A stretch of 64,000 nt of DNA from Hygrophila difformis (GCA_030278955.1 JAOANR010000011.1:31810403-31874402); one strand, 5' to 3'; counted from the stretch's first letter, positions 21,916-36,720 are shown. The notes: generated by a model not told the origin, from the letters alone. Numbers and translations: made by a program.

Positions 21916-23835
21916 TTTTTTTTGAGGAATAGTAATTTCACTTCCACAAAACGAAACAACAAAGTACAACATTAACAACTTCCCCTTGGAGGTGTCAACA
22001 CCCCAGTGACTACTAACAGACTGGGTAAACTAACAACTTTGATCGTAAAGTACTAAACATATTACAACCTCGCGCAAGTTTCATTTCTCAATATTTCCAT
22101 TCTTTTTGCTTCTATCATACCAAGTGGGCTGAGATCAGATCCAGCGACATGGGTTGAGCAGTGAAAATCTTAGCAGGCAACGTCAAATCCTCCCAAGCTA
22201 CTCGGCAGGGAAGCAGTAACAAAATCAGCAGCAGCCGACTATGAATTCTTCCAAGCTCTTCTCAACATTGAAGTGACAATGAAACCCTCATGTAATGAGT
22301 CACCGTGATCAACCTCTAAATTGCTTCAACATCACGTCTCCCCTACAAATAAAGCTCAAACCAATGTATCGAAACAATACAGAGGGGCAAACTAGGATAA
22401 TGGGCCAACGACACAGGATATAAACAGAGAAATCGGCTAGAGACTATGGAAGAACAATCAAAAGGAAGATGGCAAAGGGTTCCGGAAGTGAATTGCGCAG
22501 AGGTGCGCTAAGTGTGAAGGTATCCGTTCCAACTACGAATCAAAGTAAAACCCACAATGCTCTTACCCCACTCTCGTATAGACTAGTAATAACCATATAA
22601 AATGGTACAACCCCTTACATACAATGAACCCAGCTCTCCCGAGGCTTACTTGACTGAAGTTTATGGCTATTTTTTAATCTTTTTTCATAGCCAATGCTGA
22701 TCTTCTACAGTAGACAATCTCCTCTGATATATATATATTCTTTCCTCCCTCTTTTTTTCCATTTTTTTTTTATCTTTTCTCTTTTTTTTCTTTTTTTGTC
22801 TTTTCTTTTTTCTCATACTGCCACAAGCTATCCAAATATCACATCCAGCAATGGAGGGAGTGACTAACAACCGAACCAAACATCAAACAGACTCATCAAA
22901 ATACCACCCAAGTATTTTTGAAAAACCCATCCCCTCCCACTGAATAACCTAATGAAATTAAGTAGCTGTAAGCAAAGTCGGGGAATAGGGGAACATGCTA
23001 ATGAGAAGAGAAGCAGCATGTGGGGAAACGATAGAAAGGGAGTATCCATAAGTTTCAGAACATGGCTAAGAAGAAGGAAAATAATTGGGGAGAAAGAGAA
23101 TCCAAGAGAAAGTATCCTAATGCCCTTATCATGACCAATACATTGACATGAACCATTTGTAAGTTCAAGCGTGAGTGCCAAGACAATAAATAGGAGATCA
23201 AGGTGACCACTACATGTTCACGTATCAAAGAGAGCTTAGTGTTCAGATCTCACCGGGTTTGCTTGGCCGTAGGCAATATGTGTTTGCAGCAAGAAGCATC
23301 AATCCTACCAAGTGTTCCAACACTATCCGTTTGGAATAAACAGGGAGCTCGCTCTGTAGCGCTATTCTTCGGGCAATAGTGTGAACAACAGGAACCATTA
23401 AATGATTTCGTATTACACCAGCCGCAACTGCCACGTCTTCAACCAAGTCATCAGCCGATTCCGAGGGGCACTAGCAGACCGCAGCAACCTGAACATAGAA
23501 AAGAAAGAAAAGAAAAGAAAAGGAAGAATCAAGGTGGCAGAAGACTCCTTCACCAGGAATCTCCGACTGCTTTGTCTGCCATGAATCAGTCCGTTTCCCA
23601 CTCAACCTTATCTCATTACTCCAAATTTTGCCCAGAATTTTTCCCTCATCATGCATCAGCAGGCACAAAAGAGTACAAAAATAACAACCACCACCATATC
23701 AGCCCAATCTACCAAACATTCAGCAGCCAGAGCACCTCACCCATCGGTATAATAATACTGCTACAACTGCCTCAACAGAAACAATATGCCTTGCTTCAGA
23801 TATATATGGGAGAAGGAGCTCACTGCTCGGTTTGT
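21916..23835 (-). other. Long 3' UTR of the LINE
   Basis: About 1.9 kb between the ORF2 stop and the A-tail. It is non-coding and contains a striking polypyrimidine stretch on the plus strand (22740-22812), i.e. a purine-rich RNA (GGAAAAGAAAAGA-like). This is long for a plant L1 3' UTR. Confidence 0.6.
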
Positions 23836-26800
23836 TTAATACCACTCCTCAATTTTGTTGCCCCCGCTTGCTCCAGCCTTAGCCCATTGATCCGCCAGAC
23901 TATTCCTTTCCCTCAAGATGTGTTGAAATCTGACTTCCCCGGAACAATTCACAAATGATTCAATAAGCCCAATAAGTCTAAACAGACGCCAAGGCACAAT
24001 ATTTGGGTCGTGCATCCATCTCACCACATTTTCCGAATCACATTCAAAGATGAATTTTTGCAACGGAAAGCCTTGGCCTCGAATAACGGCCTGACATACC
24101 CGACTGATTGCAGTAAGTTCTGCTTCAACTGAGTCCGCAATCCCAATAGAATCAGATAATATGAAATTCACTTTCCCTGTGGCATCCCTAATAACTCCCC
24201 CAATCCCTGTCGGCCCCGGATTACCCAGCGAGGACCCGTCCGTGTTAATCTTCCACCAACCCATGTCCGGTCGAATCCAACTCAAACCTCTCCTGGGGCT
24301 CTTGTTTCTCAACCTGCCAATGCTTGGCAGGTCCTCCAAGAAGTTCTCTCCCGAGCTCCACTGTCCTGCATCGACAAAATTCCAAACCGCTTTCCACCAA
24401 GACCGGATCAACCATTTAATCTCATCCCTAGCTGCATCCATGTCCCATGCCTTGCCCTTAAATATTGCATCATTACTCCGCCTCTAGATACACCAAAATA
24501 TAGCCAGACCCATCATACCCCTTGCCTCTTTACAGCTTCTGCCGAGATCAATATCCAACCAACACTTGATTAATTATACAACATTACCTGGGATAGCAAA
24601 TTTAATTCCAAACCATTCTGCACATGCGTACCATAGTGCACTTGTGTACGGACAGTGGCAAAATAAGTGAGATGTCGATTCTACCTCGTTCGAACAAAGG
24701 GTGCACACGGCCACATTTTGGGGTATACATCCCTTTTTGGCTAATTCCTCCCGGACTGGTAGTGCGTTATTGGCGATTTTCCAAGCCAACATTTTCACTC
24801 TCATTGGAACTTTTAACTTCCACACATATCTCCAAAGCCACTGCGATTCGCACCCTTCCATTCCCCATTTGAAATGCCAACAAGATCTCACTGAGAACCC
24901 CCCATTTCCCTCCAAACTCCATACTACCCTATCCTCTAGAAACCTATGCAAGCGGGTGTTCTGAATCACTCCCATGAAACCACTCCACACCCCAATCTCC
25001 CAGTTGAACAAATTTTGCCTAAGTCTAATATTCCAATCCCACTCCAACCCGTCCCATCGACCAAAATCAGCGACCACCCCATCTTTATTTAACGCTAACG
25101 CGAATATCCTAGGAAACATCTCCCTCAACCTCCTCCCTTCTACGACCCAAATATCATGCCAGAACCTAGTTAAAGACCCATTGCCGATGTGAATTCTGAA
25201 ACAGCCCCTACTGGTTCCAGCGATACTTTCTTCCCAGGAATGTGAAATGTATCCCCATATCGATCGATTACAGCTTGTTGCCGGTATCAGAGGGGATTTA
25301 CCCCCATAGTATTTACTATCAATGATCTTTTTCCAAAGGGCATTCTCCCTTCCGAATCTCCATCTCCACTTAAGAAGGAGTGCATCATTAAAGCTCCATG
25401 TGTCCCAGATGCCCAAGCCACCGTTGTCCTTATGTCTGCAAACTATATTCCAGCTTATAGTATGCTATTTCCTTGACCCGTCCCACTCACTCCAAAAGAA
25501 TATCCTCTTAAGCTTTTCAATCCTCTCGGCTACCATCATCGGCACCCTGAAAATAGAAAGGAAGTACACTGGTAGGGAAGATATTATCGACTTGATTAGG
25601 CATAATATACCGGCTTGTGAGAGAAGCCTCCCTTTCCACCCGGCCAACCTACTCTCCACCTTTTCTAGCACCGGGTTCCAAATAACAGTCCCATTAATTC
25701 TCCCGCCTATAGGGATACCCAAATATCTTAGCGGCCAGTTTCCCACTCCACACCCCAATACCCCAGCAGCATCTCTTAGTACGTCATGGGAGCAGTTGAT
25801 GCCATAAATATTGCTTTTCCTGAAATTAATGCGTAGACCCGTCGCCAACGTCAAACAACACAGTAATCTTTTGATCAACACTGCCTGCATTACTTCACCT
25901 TCACAAAAAAATGATTGTATCGTCCGCATATTGTAAATGCGATATTACATGACCCCCCTTACTAGATTCTAATCCCTTAATCATACACATCTCCACCGCT
26001 TTCACCATTAATCTGTTGAAAACTTCAGCAACAAGAACAAACAAGTACGTTGATAGGGGATCCCCCTGACGTAGTCCTTTCTGCAATCTAAAAAACTTGG
26101 TTGGAGACCCATTTACAAGTACTGCAGCTGAAGCTTTCGTGACACATTCTTTCATACACCCCAACCATTTGGTGCCAAATCCCATGTCCTCCAGGAGCCT
26201 CAGTAGTGCACCCCACGACACATTGTCGTACGCCTTTGCAAAATCCAGTTTGATCACAAATCCACAACGCCCGGATGCCCTGGTCGATTGCACTACTTCT
26301 GATGCAATAAGAACCCCATCTAATATTTGTCTACCCCGGATGAAAGCGATTTGGGAGGTCCCCACTAAGTTATCTAGCATTCCCTGTAATCTCCGAGCCA
26401 ATACCTTAGCCACAATTTTGTACAAGCTTCCAATCAGCGAAATAGGTCTATAATCGTTGAAACCCAATGGATTATCCATCTTAGGCATTAAGGCTATAAA
26501 AGATCCTCCCACCTCATCAGGTAATACGCCCTCCCGTTCCAGCCTTCCAAACAAATGTAAAACTTCCCCCTTGATGACCTCCCAATATTTTTTGAAGAAT
26601 CTCAAGTTAAAACCGTCAGGGCCCGGCGCCCTATTCCCGTCACAGCTCCATATCGCCATCCTAACCTCCTCTTCTAAAAAAAGATCTTTCCAGCCAGCTT
26701 ATATCCCCTTCTCCAATTCTGGATGAGCCAATATTGTTTGTTTTGAACATCACCTCATCTTCCTGAACATACAACGACCTGAAGTGCGAATATGCCGCAT

Positions 26801-27992
26801 CCTTGATCTCTTTCGGAACATCTGTTATTCTGCCATCCCAAGACACAGCCCCAATGAAACCTCGCCTCTTGTTGATAGCTGCCATCGCATGAAAAAACCT
26901 AGTATTTTGGTCACCTTCTCTAATCCACCCTATCCTTGATTTTTGTAGCCAACGACGTTCCTCTGCTAAATACAGATTCTTTAGCTCTCCTTTTTTCTTC
27001 CACCACTCATTTCTACCTGCCTCAATTTCTCCCTGCCCCCTAACGTTCTCTTCTAGCTCGATTATCTCTGCCTCCAATTTATGAATTCTGGGTTTTCCAG
27101 ATCAGCTGCGCTATAACCGTCCCACTGCCGAATTTTAGCTTTCAACACTCTGAGTTTATCACAAACACCTCCCCCCCCGACCTCCCTGTTCCCCCTATTG
27201 CCTGCCTCCCACGCCTCGCTCATTAAATCCGCAAACCCTCTCTCTTCCATCCAGTAGTTGTAAAATCGAAACGGTTTGGGTCCCCACGACACCTCCCCAG
27301 ACTCCAAACATACTGGATAATGATCGGAAAGAACCGACTCAATCCTTCGTTGCGATAACCCAGCAGACACTCCCATCCACCCTAGGGATACTAGAAATCT
27401 ATCGAGTCTACTTTGAACCCTCCCCCCTGCCTACCCAAGTAAAAAATCCCGCATCCATAGGCAAATCAATAAGTCCCAACCTATCTACAAATTCCCTAAA
27501 CTCTCTTATGGACCCAGTATCCTCGCTAATGCCTACCCTTTCTTCCTCCGAAAGAACTGCATTGAAGTCACCATTTATGCACCAAAGTTCCCCATTCGCC
27601 AAATTACACATCTGTGCGAGATAGTCCCAAAATTCTCCTCTTTCCCTCCTACAATTAGGGGCATGTATAGTGATCAAATTAATTACCCTATCGATCCCTC
27701 TAATGCTACCACAGATCCATATAAATCTGTGCCCTTTATCCATCATACTAAATGAGCTGCTGTTTTCATCCCAAATCACCAAAATCCCACCTGCGTTACC
27801 TGAAGCCGGCTGAAAACAGAAGCCACAACCATTCGACCCCCAAATTCTCCGCACCAGCCTATCGCCAATATCCCCCATTTTACTTTCTTGTGTACATAGT
27901 ATCGTCGGTCTCATCTTTTTGCATAACCTCATGACCGCCCTATGCCTCACCCCGCTATTGAATCCCTTTAGGTTGCAAGTGATAATTCGCAT
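23836..27992 (-). pseudogene. LINE ORF2: endonuclease, reverse transcriptase, RNase H
   Basis: Domains in order on the minus strand: APE-type endonuclease 27992-27408 (MRIITCNLKGFNSG, CTQESK, CINGDFNAVLSEEE), continuing in another frame at 27376 (VLSDHYPVC); reverse transcriptase 26659-25901 (NRAPGPDGFNLRFFKKYW, FNDYRPISLIGSLYKI, KGLRQGDPLS, QYADDTIIF); connector and zinc-binding region 25929-24574 (LGIPIGGRINGTVIW, CTLCSNEVESTSHLFCHCPY); RNase H 24441-23836 (WWKINTDGSSLGNPGP, EAELTAI, FECDSENVVRWM, RNSLADQWAK) with the full D-E-D-D set. The ATG at 27992 lies 37 bases after the ORF1 stop. At least five frame breaks (near 27400, 27070, 26660, 25910 and 25440) kill it. The RT catalytic YADD is intact, so decay is moderate. 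Confidence 0.92.
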
Positions 27993-28029
27993 TACAACTA
28001 ATTCACCCAACAATGTGCGCTCCGCCCAT

Positions 28030-29316
28030 CTAGGACCTTTCCAATTCCGCCCTGACGCGGCCAGTGGCAATCTCCCTCACCTCCTTACAGACCAACCCCA
28101 ACCCCAGTGCAAGATCTAATACTTCATCCGCCTCTGCAAAGTCGACCAATTTGACCCCATTTTGTGTTCGAACTGTTAAGAGTTGTAGCCTAGCAAACTG
28201 ATCTCCTCTACTATCGCCCTTCTCACAGGCTCTCCGTTTTCCGTCCCCACCTCTAAAGGTAACCCTCTTTTTACTCGGCCGGCCCCTACGCCTCGCCACT
28301 TTCCTCCCTGACCTCACGAACTCCATCACCTCTTCTATCCTTTTGTACTCCAGAAAGTCCTCAATTCAAACCGTCTCCGCCGATACGGAGCGCTGCCCAG
28401 TGAGACCAGTAAATCCCGAATCTAACTCGTTCATGTGACCCCTGCCCTCTCCAGATTCGACCCTTCCTCCAGCATCCCTTGTTCCCAACCCCTCCCCACC
28501 CAAAGCGCTCCTCTCTGCAGTTTCCACATCTGAATCCCTGCCCTTGTCCCTTTCTTCGTTTAGTTCAATTGCTCGATATGAGCTGGGCTTATAATCTCCA
28601 CATCCATCTTCTGACTCTGCCAGTGTGTCATTTTTGCCCAATAGATTGTTGTCCTTCGGCCCATTTTATTTTTCCATTAATTACTTCATTAAAAGCCCAC
28701 CGGACTGACCCTCCCGGCCCGCACCCTGCGGCCCATTCTGGCATCCCTCCCCTAATACATTCGGTCCAGTTCTCTCTTCATTAGTGTTAGATGCTGCCAC
28801 CTTCTTAGCCACTCCCCCCACCTCCGCTGCACTCTTCCCAGAACCTCGAGCATCCCCCTCGCATATGCCATAATTGCTATTACTAGTAGCCGCCATATGA
28901 TCTAACTTTTCCACTTCCCCAAAATGGTCCGTAGATTGTCCTGCCGAATCCGCGGTCCTGGAGTCCCTGGGCATCTCGAAATGATGCGACTCCGATGAAG
29001 ACGATCCGACCACTGTTCCATTGCCGGACTTCCCATCGTCCGGTACGATCTTCCCATTGTCCCAGTCGTTCACTGCCATCATGACTTCTTCGCCAGGGTT
29101 GGCGACTATTCTCACCACCGAATTGCACTCGCCCATCTGTACCTGAACGTCCTCCGGGAATTTAACATCGACAAACACCGCCACCAATATTTTAGCTCGG
29201 TCAAGTCTCTTCTTCTCCTTGGTCTCTTTATCTGCCGTTATCATTATGCCCCAGCCTTTCACCAAACTATGTAGATTTTCTTCACACCACGCCGTGAAGG
29301 GGAGTCCGAATATATA
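28030..29316 (-). pseudogene. LINE ORF1, C-terminal part
   Basis: This follows the gypsy insertion. In the frame of 29265 it reads WGIMITADKETKEKKRLDRA and ILVAVFVDVKFPEDVQV, the conserved part after the RRM of plant LINE ORF1, then a long disordered acidic and glycine-rich region. A basic tail (RKVARRRGRPSKKRVTFRGG) ends at 28030. Frames change around 28680 and 28350, so ORF1 is broken here as well as by the insertion. The role in live elements is RNA binding in the retrotransposition particle. Confidence 0.8.
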
Positions 29317-31610
29317 TGTAATACACTGAAAGTTAGCTATGTCGATAATATTTTCTAAAGAAATAATTTAGTATTATTTCTTAAGGGATTAAATCAAGTT
29401 GGGAAATAAATTAATATTTTTCCAGGATAGAGATCATTTGAAAGAAAATGAATTATTTTCCAAGGAAAAATAATTTAGTTAATTTGAGAAATACATTCTC
29501 CAAAGGAAAATATTGAATGATGCATAATTATTTTCAAAGGGAGAATAATTTACATGTTTCCAATAGAAATATCAAGAGAATTATTTTACAAGGAAAAATA
29601 ATTTGAAATAAGAAAATTATATTTTCCTTTATTTTATCAAATGAAAATGTACATAATAGTATAAATAAGCTATTATTTTCTAACAACTTTTGTATTAAGT
29701 ATAGTTAATTTAATATAAAATTATCAACACCCTATTGGTAGTAATACTAGACTTCTATTTCATAGATCTGAAGCTCAAACCCCATTATCTACAAATTACT
29801 CTTTTTACTGAAATAAGAACTAGTTGTCCTTAGTACATAGAAACTACAATAATTAGTAAGTAATAAGTTTAAACATAAAATAATCGTGATAGAAAAATAG
29901 GAATTTGAGTTGGAAAAATAATTTCCATGAAATTGTGGGAATATATATTATTAACAAGTATTGCTACTGATTATATGAGTATTGTTCGAGTATTGTTCAG
30001 TAATTTGAGGAATTTTCTAAACTAATTAAATGATTTATAGTGTTAATCTTCCATTATAAATAACAAGTGATAATACAAATTTTGAATTGACATTTTATCA
30101 ATTCATCATCTACCGTACACTATTGGAAATAAAATAACATACATGACATTAAAAAAACAATCAAGAACAAAAAGGTTAGTAAATAAAATAATGCAATAAA
30201 GAATGATAAAAACAAAACAAAAAGATAGTATACACTTACAAGGGAAACAAAGTGTCCACGTACAAAGAGTATAACTAACTTTGCATGCATTAATACGTGT
30301 AATAGAATTAGGATGTACAAGTTTGATAGTCTATACAAAGACTAGGCAGATCACCAAAGCTACGTGAATAAAAATTCATGAAGAAACCGCCATGCTCAAC
30401 TATAAATACAGGCAACAAGCTGTGAAAAAAAATCATAACTCAGCTAGAGCCATTGATATAAAACAAGTGAGAGGAGAGTGTAGAGTATGGTTCGTGATCG
30501 GTATATTCAGTAAGCTATTGTCGGAAGAAATTGTAAGTAAATTTTTGTTCTGCGGGCTTTGTCCCAAGAGTATTTTTGCATGTCTAAATTCCTTTGTGTT
30601 TTAATAATTCTAGGGTTTATTCATGCAAGTGATTTATGCAGAGGTTATGTCCCATTATGTGTTTAATATTTTGGGCTAGGCCATGCATGTGAAAGATTAA
30701 ATTTCAGTGTATGGCATGTGAATTATTGAATTATTATTATGCGAGATATGCCCCAGAGGTGGATATCTTCGTGAGATATTTCGTGGGTTATCCAAGGGAT
30801 TCCCATGAACAGGATTGTGTTTGACCAAGGGTCTCACAGTCGTTTTCTAGATCGCAAGGTAGGGCCATCCTTGTGTACTCATATTTTGACTTCGGTCATT
30901 ATGAGGGCATGTTAGGTCCTATGAGATACCCCGGGTGTAGGCATCATAGTCGAGCTACATGTGGATTGAATTATTGCAACTGGTTTGACATGCCATTTAC
31001 TGTTGAGTAATATTAAATTGTTTTTGTCCAAGGGACAATAATTTACTTGCTCAGCCAGTGGGCTGATAAATTTTACTTACTCCTTTTTACAGGGTTTGAT
31101 ATATGTGGACCCTACTAAGAGGCATGGGCACGGGCATGGGTGTCAGTATAATTTTTACACTGGTTATTTTAAATTAATTTTTTTTATTAATCATATGATT
31201 GCCTTTTGAATAGAAAATTATAGTTATTATATTTTGTAAACTCTAATATTTGACCCGAATGAAATATATTCCTTTAAATTTATTTAACCGTGCTTACACA
31301 AATTAGTTAGTAAAGTCTTATTTTTTTTTTTAAAACTTTAGTTCATATGAAAAGTTGTTTTCGCAGCTGTAAATTAAAATCTTCATATTTTACAAATTGT
31401 ATTATATTATTCCAAAGATATATTTTTATAAATAATAAGTCAGTTTAAAGTATGGTTATAATTAAATTTAAAAATAGCCTTAGCGCTTTTCGATTAAGTT
31501 AGCAAATGCAAGGCAAATGCGAGCTTAATCGGGAGGCGTGGCGGTAACAACTCCGGGTTCCCGTTGGTAACTTCCGCTGCAAAGCTAGGCGTGGAAACGG
31601 GGGTGTTACA
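29317..31610 (+). repeat. 5' LTR of the gypsy element
   Basis: Begins TGTAATACACTGAAAG and ends GGGGGTGTTACA. Against the 3' LTR I see only a T/C change (CATAGATCTGAAG / CATAGATCCGAAG), an A/T change (CATGCATGTG / CATGCTTGTG) and one base in a T-run. A TATA box lies at 30401. Confidence 0.95.
30401..30408 (+). promoter_or_regulatory. TATA box in the 5' LTR
   Basis: TATAAATA in the context CTCAACTATAAATACAGG, about 1.08 kb into the LTR, which places the U3/R border near 30430. The same site is at 38179-38186 in the 3' LTR. Confidence 0.6.
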
Positions 31611-31613
31611 AGG

Positions 31614-31625
31614 TGGTATCAGAGC
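31614..31625 (+). promoter_or_regulatory. Primer binding site (initiator tRNA-Met)
   Basis: TGGTATCAGAGC, three bases after the 5' LTR, complementary to the 3' end of plant initiator tRNA-Met. This is standard for plant gypsy elements. Confidence 0.92.
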
Positions 31626-32520
31626 ATTGGTTTAAAAAAAAAAACAAAAATCCTTTTGGAGTCAAAATCTTTATTTTTTTTGAGTCAAAATCCTATTAGA
31701 CTTTTTGAAAGAAAAGAAGTACTTCTTTCGGCTTAGGAAAAAAAATATCAGTTATTTTGGGATGGGACACATCGCACTTGCATTAGGCACAGTTCGTATA
31801 GTTATTATGTTTTGTAATTGCATTGTATCCATGGCAATATTTTTTTTTTCTAAATGAGTGATAAATAATTTAAAGATCTAAACGAAGAACAATATTTTAC
31901 AAAAGGAGCCCAAAAGGGGATGACTCATAAGAAGAAAGAAATACGAAGATTAGATGATAGAAAGCCCTATGCCTCGAAGGCTTGATAATCAAACATGAGG
32001 ATGTAATCTATTCTTTGCGAGAAAAAAAAATGAGAGTAAAGAATTCCTTGGTAAACTTCTTCCACCACAGTGTGGGAAGTGAGGTCAACAACATCTCCCG
32101 TGGCAATGCACTGGAAGTTGGGAATGCTACCGGTATGGAAAAGTTAGACATATCACTAGAAATTTATACATCAGAGTAGAGAACCCTAAAGAAACTAGAT
32201 TTTTAGAAATCTGCTAATATCATGTTGATAACACTTAGTAAGTTTAAAAGATTTTGTATTACGTTTTGAAATTCTATTATCATGCGCTGGTTCTGGCTAG
32301 TTAATGAAAATACCGATGATTATGCGGTTCGTCTATTTCTTACCGAAGATGTGTGATCTATCTTTTCTGACTCACTAACCTCTAGACTATTACTAGGAAG
32401 TTATGAACTTCAGCTTGGCTGGTAAAAACGACCTTTAGCAGGATAGGGTAGTTACGGCTCACTCTTGAAGTAGTGGTTCAAAAACAAGTGGAGAAATGAG
32501 AAAGTTAGGGAGATTATATC

Positions 32521-35500
32521 GAAATGGTTAATAAATTCCAATCACCTCAATATAACGTCCAACATAACCCAACTAAACTAGAATGGTGGATTGTGTCCTT
32601 CGAAAAGCTACTCGAGACAGTAGAATGCCCTGAAGAAAGTAAGATGAGAGTAGTTACATTCTTCCTAAAAATAATAGCGAATACTTGGTATAGGTCACAA
32701 CAAGACCGCCAAGTTATGTTGAAGAAATTTCAAAGGAGTCCGAGGTAACAATTTTACCCACTCAGCCTAAAAAAAAAAAAATCCAAATGTGAAGAGTTTG
32801 TTACTCTTCAAAAAGGTAGTTGATCCGTACAAGAGTACTATGCTAAAAGTAAGAACTCTTGAGATTTGCTCCAAATCTGGTAGCAAAGGATCAGACCAAG
32901 GCCAAAAAAAAAATTCATGCTTGGTTCAAACAAGTATATCCGAAAAATGTTCGGTGAGGAGAAATTTACAATTTTATGAAAAGTATAAGATTAAACTATA
33001 ACTGTCGAGAAAGTCAAGGATAACTGTCAAACGGAAAATTTCCAGCAGAACAACATAACAAGTTATCCTATCAAATCTAATATATGGAACCAATACACAT
33101 CCTGTGTAACAGGCGCAACAAAAGGTATTCAACTCACCAGTGTCTACAAGGTGAAGAATGTTAATGTTGTGGCTTGGAACATCATAGGGCCACAAATTGT
33201 GGTTTAAAGTTTGAACCTAACCGACTTCGGCCCAATTTGCGAAAAGAGGATTAATATTAGAAAATATAAAGACTTAAAAATAATAAAGGGGATCAAGGGC
33301 AACAACCATCTTTCCATATGAATCCAGAAGTAGTCAATAGAGCTCTATCACATCAAGGTGGACTTAATCAAGGAAGGCTGAACGTAGTCAACCAAGCGGA
33401 CCTGCAAGATGTTAAAGATAGTTCGAAAATACTTTTGGAAATAAAAACTCCAAAGTTCATATTTTATTTGATTTTGGAGCTACTCGTTCATTCGTATCTC
33501 GTAAAAAACTGTCCGAATTTGGACTCGATAAACCCTAGGAGATAGACCTAGGAATTTCCTTACTCAACGAAGCAGTTGTTAACCACTCAAAATGCTACGA
33601 GGAAGTTCCATTTTTCTAATTCAAACAAAAGTTTTGAACAAATATATAACCTCAATCTCAGTAAAAGAGAGTCAACGCTCAATCGTTGAACAACTTTCAC
33701 ATTCGGGGATAAAGCACATTTGAAATCTGGAAGAAAAGATTTGAATCTGCAAACTCGATTTCCCGTTGATCTCACAGAATTTGAGTTACAAAGTTCTGAT
33801 GTTATCTTGAGGAATGGATTTGGCTTACACAAAATCAAGCCACCATTAACTGTGCCCAACAAAACATAACAATGTTTGGGCCCAATAAGCAACGAGCAGT
33901 GAAGGTTATTTCATCAATGCAATTGGCAACACTAGTAAGAAAAGGAACCCCTTTATCTTTGTTATGTCCAGAGTTTGCAAGCAAGGAGGTAGGAATAGAT
34001 GATATTTCGGTAGTGCGAGCGTATCTAATGTATTCCCTATCGATATTTCTGAAATGCCACCCGAACGTTAGATAGAATTCACGATCGACTTCAGGCACGA
34101 AACACATATTAAAAGCTCCATACCAAATGGCACCAACTGAAACAACGGAATTGATGGAGTAACTCGAGGACCTTTTACAAAAATGATACATTCAACTCGA
34201 TACATCCCCGTAGGGAGCACGTGCACTATTTGTACGAGGGATGGACACGGGATAGTGATATGAAGCTCTTTGTTGATTACAGAAGCCTCAGCGAGATGAC
34301 AATGAAGAATAAATATTTGTTACCACGAACTAATGATTATTTGAACAACTCAAGTAAGTCTGAATCTTTTCTCAGATTGTTTAAGATCTGAATATCACCA
34401 ACTTGGGATAACTAAAAAGGATATCCCAAAGACCACATTTAGAACACATTGTGGACATTACGAATTTACCATAATGTCGTTCGGATTAACCAACGCTCTA
34501 ACGATATTCATGGCTCTCATGAACAATGTCTTCCGACAACTATTAAACAAATGTGTAGTTGTCTTCATTAACGACATATTGGTCTACTTCAATGAGGAAG
34601 AACACGAACAACATCTATACCAAGTCCTGCAAACACTACAAAGCCATCAATTGTACGCCAAATAGTTTAAACGTGACCTATGGCTAAACAAGGTTGCACT
34701 CCTCTGTCACATTGTCTCTACCGATGGAATATCGGTTGACCCTGCTAAAGTAGTTGCGATAAAAAAAAAAATTGGCCTATACCAACTTCGAAATCAAAAT
34801 AAGAACTTTTCTCGATTTGGCAGGCTACTACATGAGATTCATCAAAGACTTCTCGAAAATGACTTCTCGAAAATTACGAGACCACTAACACAAAACTTGA
34901 AGAATGATCAAAGGTTATATGAACATCCGAATGCAAAACTGCATTCCAAACATTAAAGGAAAAGCTAACTACAACACCACTGTTAACCTTACCCAATGAA
35001 GATGACAATTTTGAAATATATAGTGACGCTTTCAAAGTTGGGCAAGGATGTGTGTGGATGCAGAAAAAGAAGGTCATAGAATATGCTTCTCTACAACAAA
35101 GGCCAAATGAGGATAATCATCCAAATTATGATTTGGAGTTAGTCGCAGTTGCAATTGCTCTGAATATACAAAGACATTATTTGTATGGCCAAAGTTGTAA
35201 AATATACACTGACTACAAAAATCTAAAATATATCTACACTCAAAAGCGCTCAACAAGTGCCCAAGGCGATTGTTAGAACTGATGAAGGATTACAACTTCG
35301 ACATGACGTATCACGAGGGAAAAGCCAATAAATTGTGGTTGTTGCACTAAGATGAAGGTCAAAACATTTTACTAATACAAGAATCTTACCGCCTGAATTA
35401 TACATTTAATTGGTCTGCTTAGACATTGAGTGGGTATAACAAAGTACGCTCACTCAACTAATCAATGTTATCACTATTCAACAAACCATTTTTACGAAAT

Positions 35501-36720
35501 CCGAGAAAGACAGGCTGGTGACGTCAAATTAGAAAGGGTCAAATAAAAGATGGCTCAAGGCGAAGCTACGAACTTTCAAATTTATGAAAATGGCAGTATT
35601 CAAATTTAAAGGTCGTTTGTGCGTTCCAAAGGCATGTGAGGACCTCAAAAGGTGTATCCACGATGAGGGACATGAAACTCCTTATTCGGTGTACCCTAGA
35701 GGAGGTAAGTTATAAACGACTTAAGAAACAAATCTTTTGGTGGCCTGTACTGAAGTGAAGGGTAGCAGAATTCGCAGAAAAGTGCATCATCTATTAAAGG
35801 TCAAGGCCAAGCGGAAGAAACCTCCTGCATTTTTAATTGGTGTCCCAAGATCGGTGATTGCTAACTTGATAGTATTTCCATGAACTTTGGATTAGGATAA
35901 CCATATATAGCCACCCAAAGGTACTGATAAGATATTAGTTATTGCCAACCGATTAATTAGAACAACTATATTCATACCCATAAAAAAGACGTTGAGTATA
36001 GATCAACTAGCCAGGAGTCATATCAAGAATGTTGTACGAAGGCATGAGATTCCTTAAGGTATCGTTTTCGATCGAGATCATCGATTCATCTCGAATTTCT
36101 GGAATAATTTACAAGAAACCATAATTACTAAACTAATTATGAGCACTATATTTCACCCATCAACCGATAGACAAATAAAGAGAACAATCCAGTCTCTTGA
36201 AAACATCTCAAGAGCTTGCGCTTTAGAAATCAAATTAAGCTGAGAAAGTCACCTAACACAAGTAGAGCTTAGCTATAATAATAGTTATCATACTAGTATT
36301 GACATAACCCCATTTAAAGCACTATACGGTAGGAAGTGTCGAAATCCGATTTGCTGGACGAAAGGCTAGAATCCAACTCTTATTGGACCACAACTAACTT
36401 GGAAGACAAAGCGTGTTATTGAGGAAATCCACCTTAAGATGAAAGCTGCCCAAGATCGACAAAAGAGTATGCCGACCAGGGAAGTCGAAAGGGAAAATAC
36501 GAATATGAGATAATGTATCATCAATGATAGGAGTAACACAATTCGGTAAATGTGGTAAGCTAAGTCATCATCACATTGACCACTCGATAATATTGCCACC
36601 GTTGGTACATGGGTATATCAACTGGACCTGCCAGAAGAGTTACCTCGATTTCATGACATATTCCATATATCACAACTTAAGAATTACTATCATGACCTTA
36701 AGAGTGATTTAACTAGATAT
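32521..36720 (+). pseudogene. Gypsy gag-pol remnants
   Basis: Gag core at 32524-32748 (NPTKLEWWIVSFEKLLETVE), related to the gag at 60435-61586 (DPAKLEGWIRTFDKLLDAIK). RT at 34440-34665 ([37 protein letters not shown]), where the catalytic Asp pair has become Asn-Asp. RNase H at about 35080-35260 (YASLQQRPNEDNHPNYDLEL, IYTDYKNLKYIYTQK). Integrase at about 35940-36370 ([33 protein letters not shown]). Many stops and frameshifts separate these pieces, and the protease active site is not readable. This cannot make working proteins, so mobilisation must have been in trans. Confidence 0.88.

Noticed and set aside
30120..30604. Open frames in the LTR (minus 72 aa, plus 70 aa), repeated at 37898-38382
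   Set aside because: They occur identically only because the LTRs are identical; they are hydrophobic AT-rich run-through with no family resemblance.
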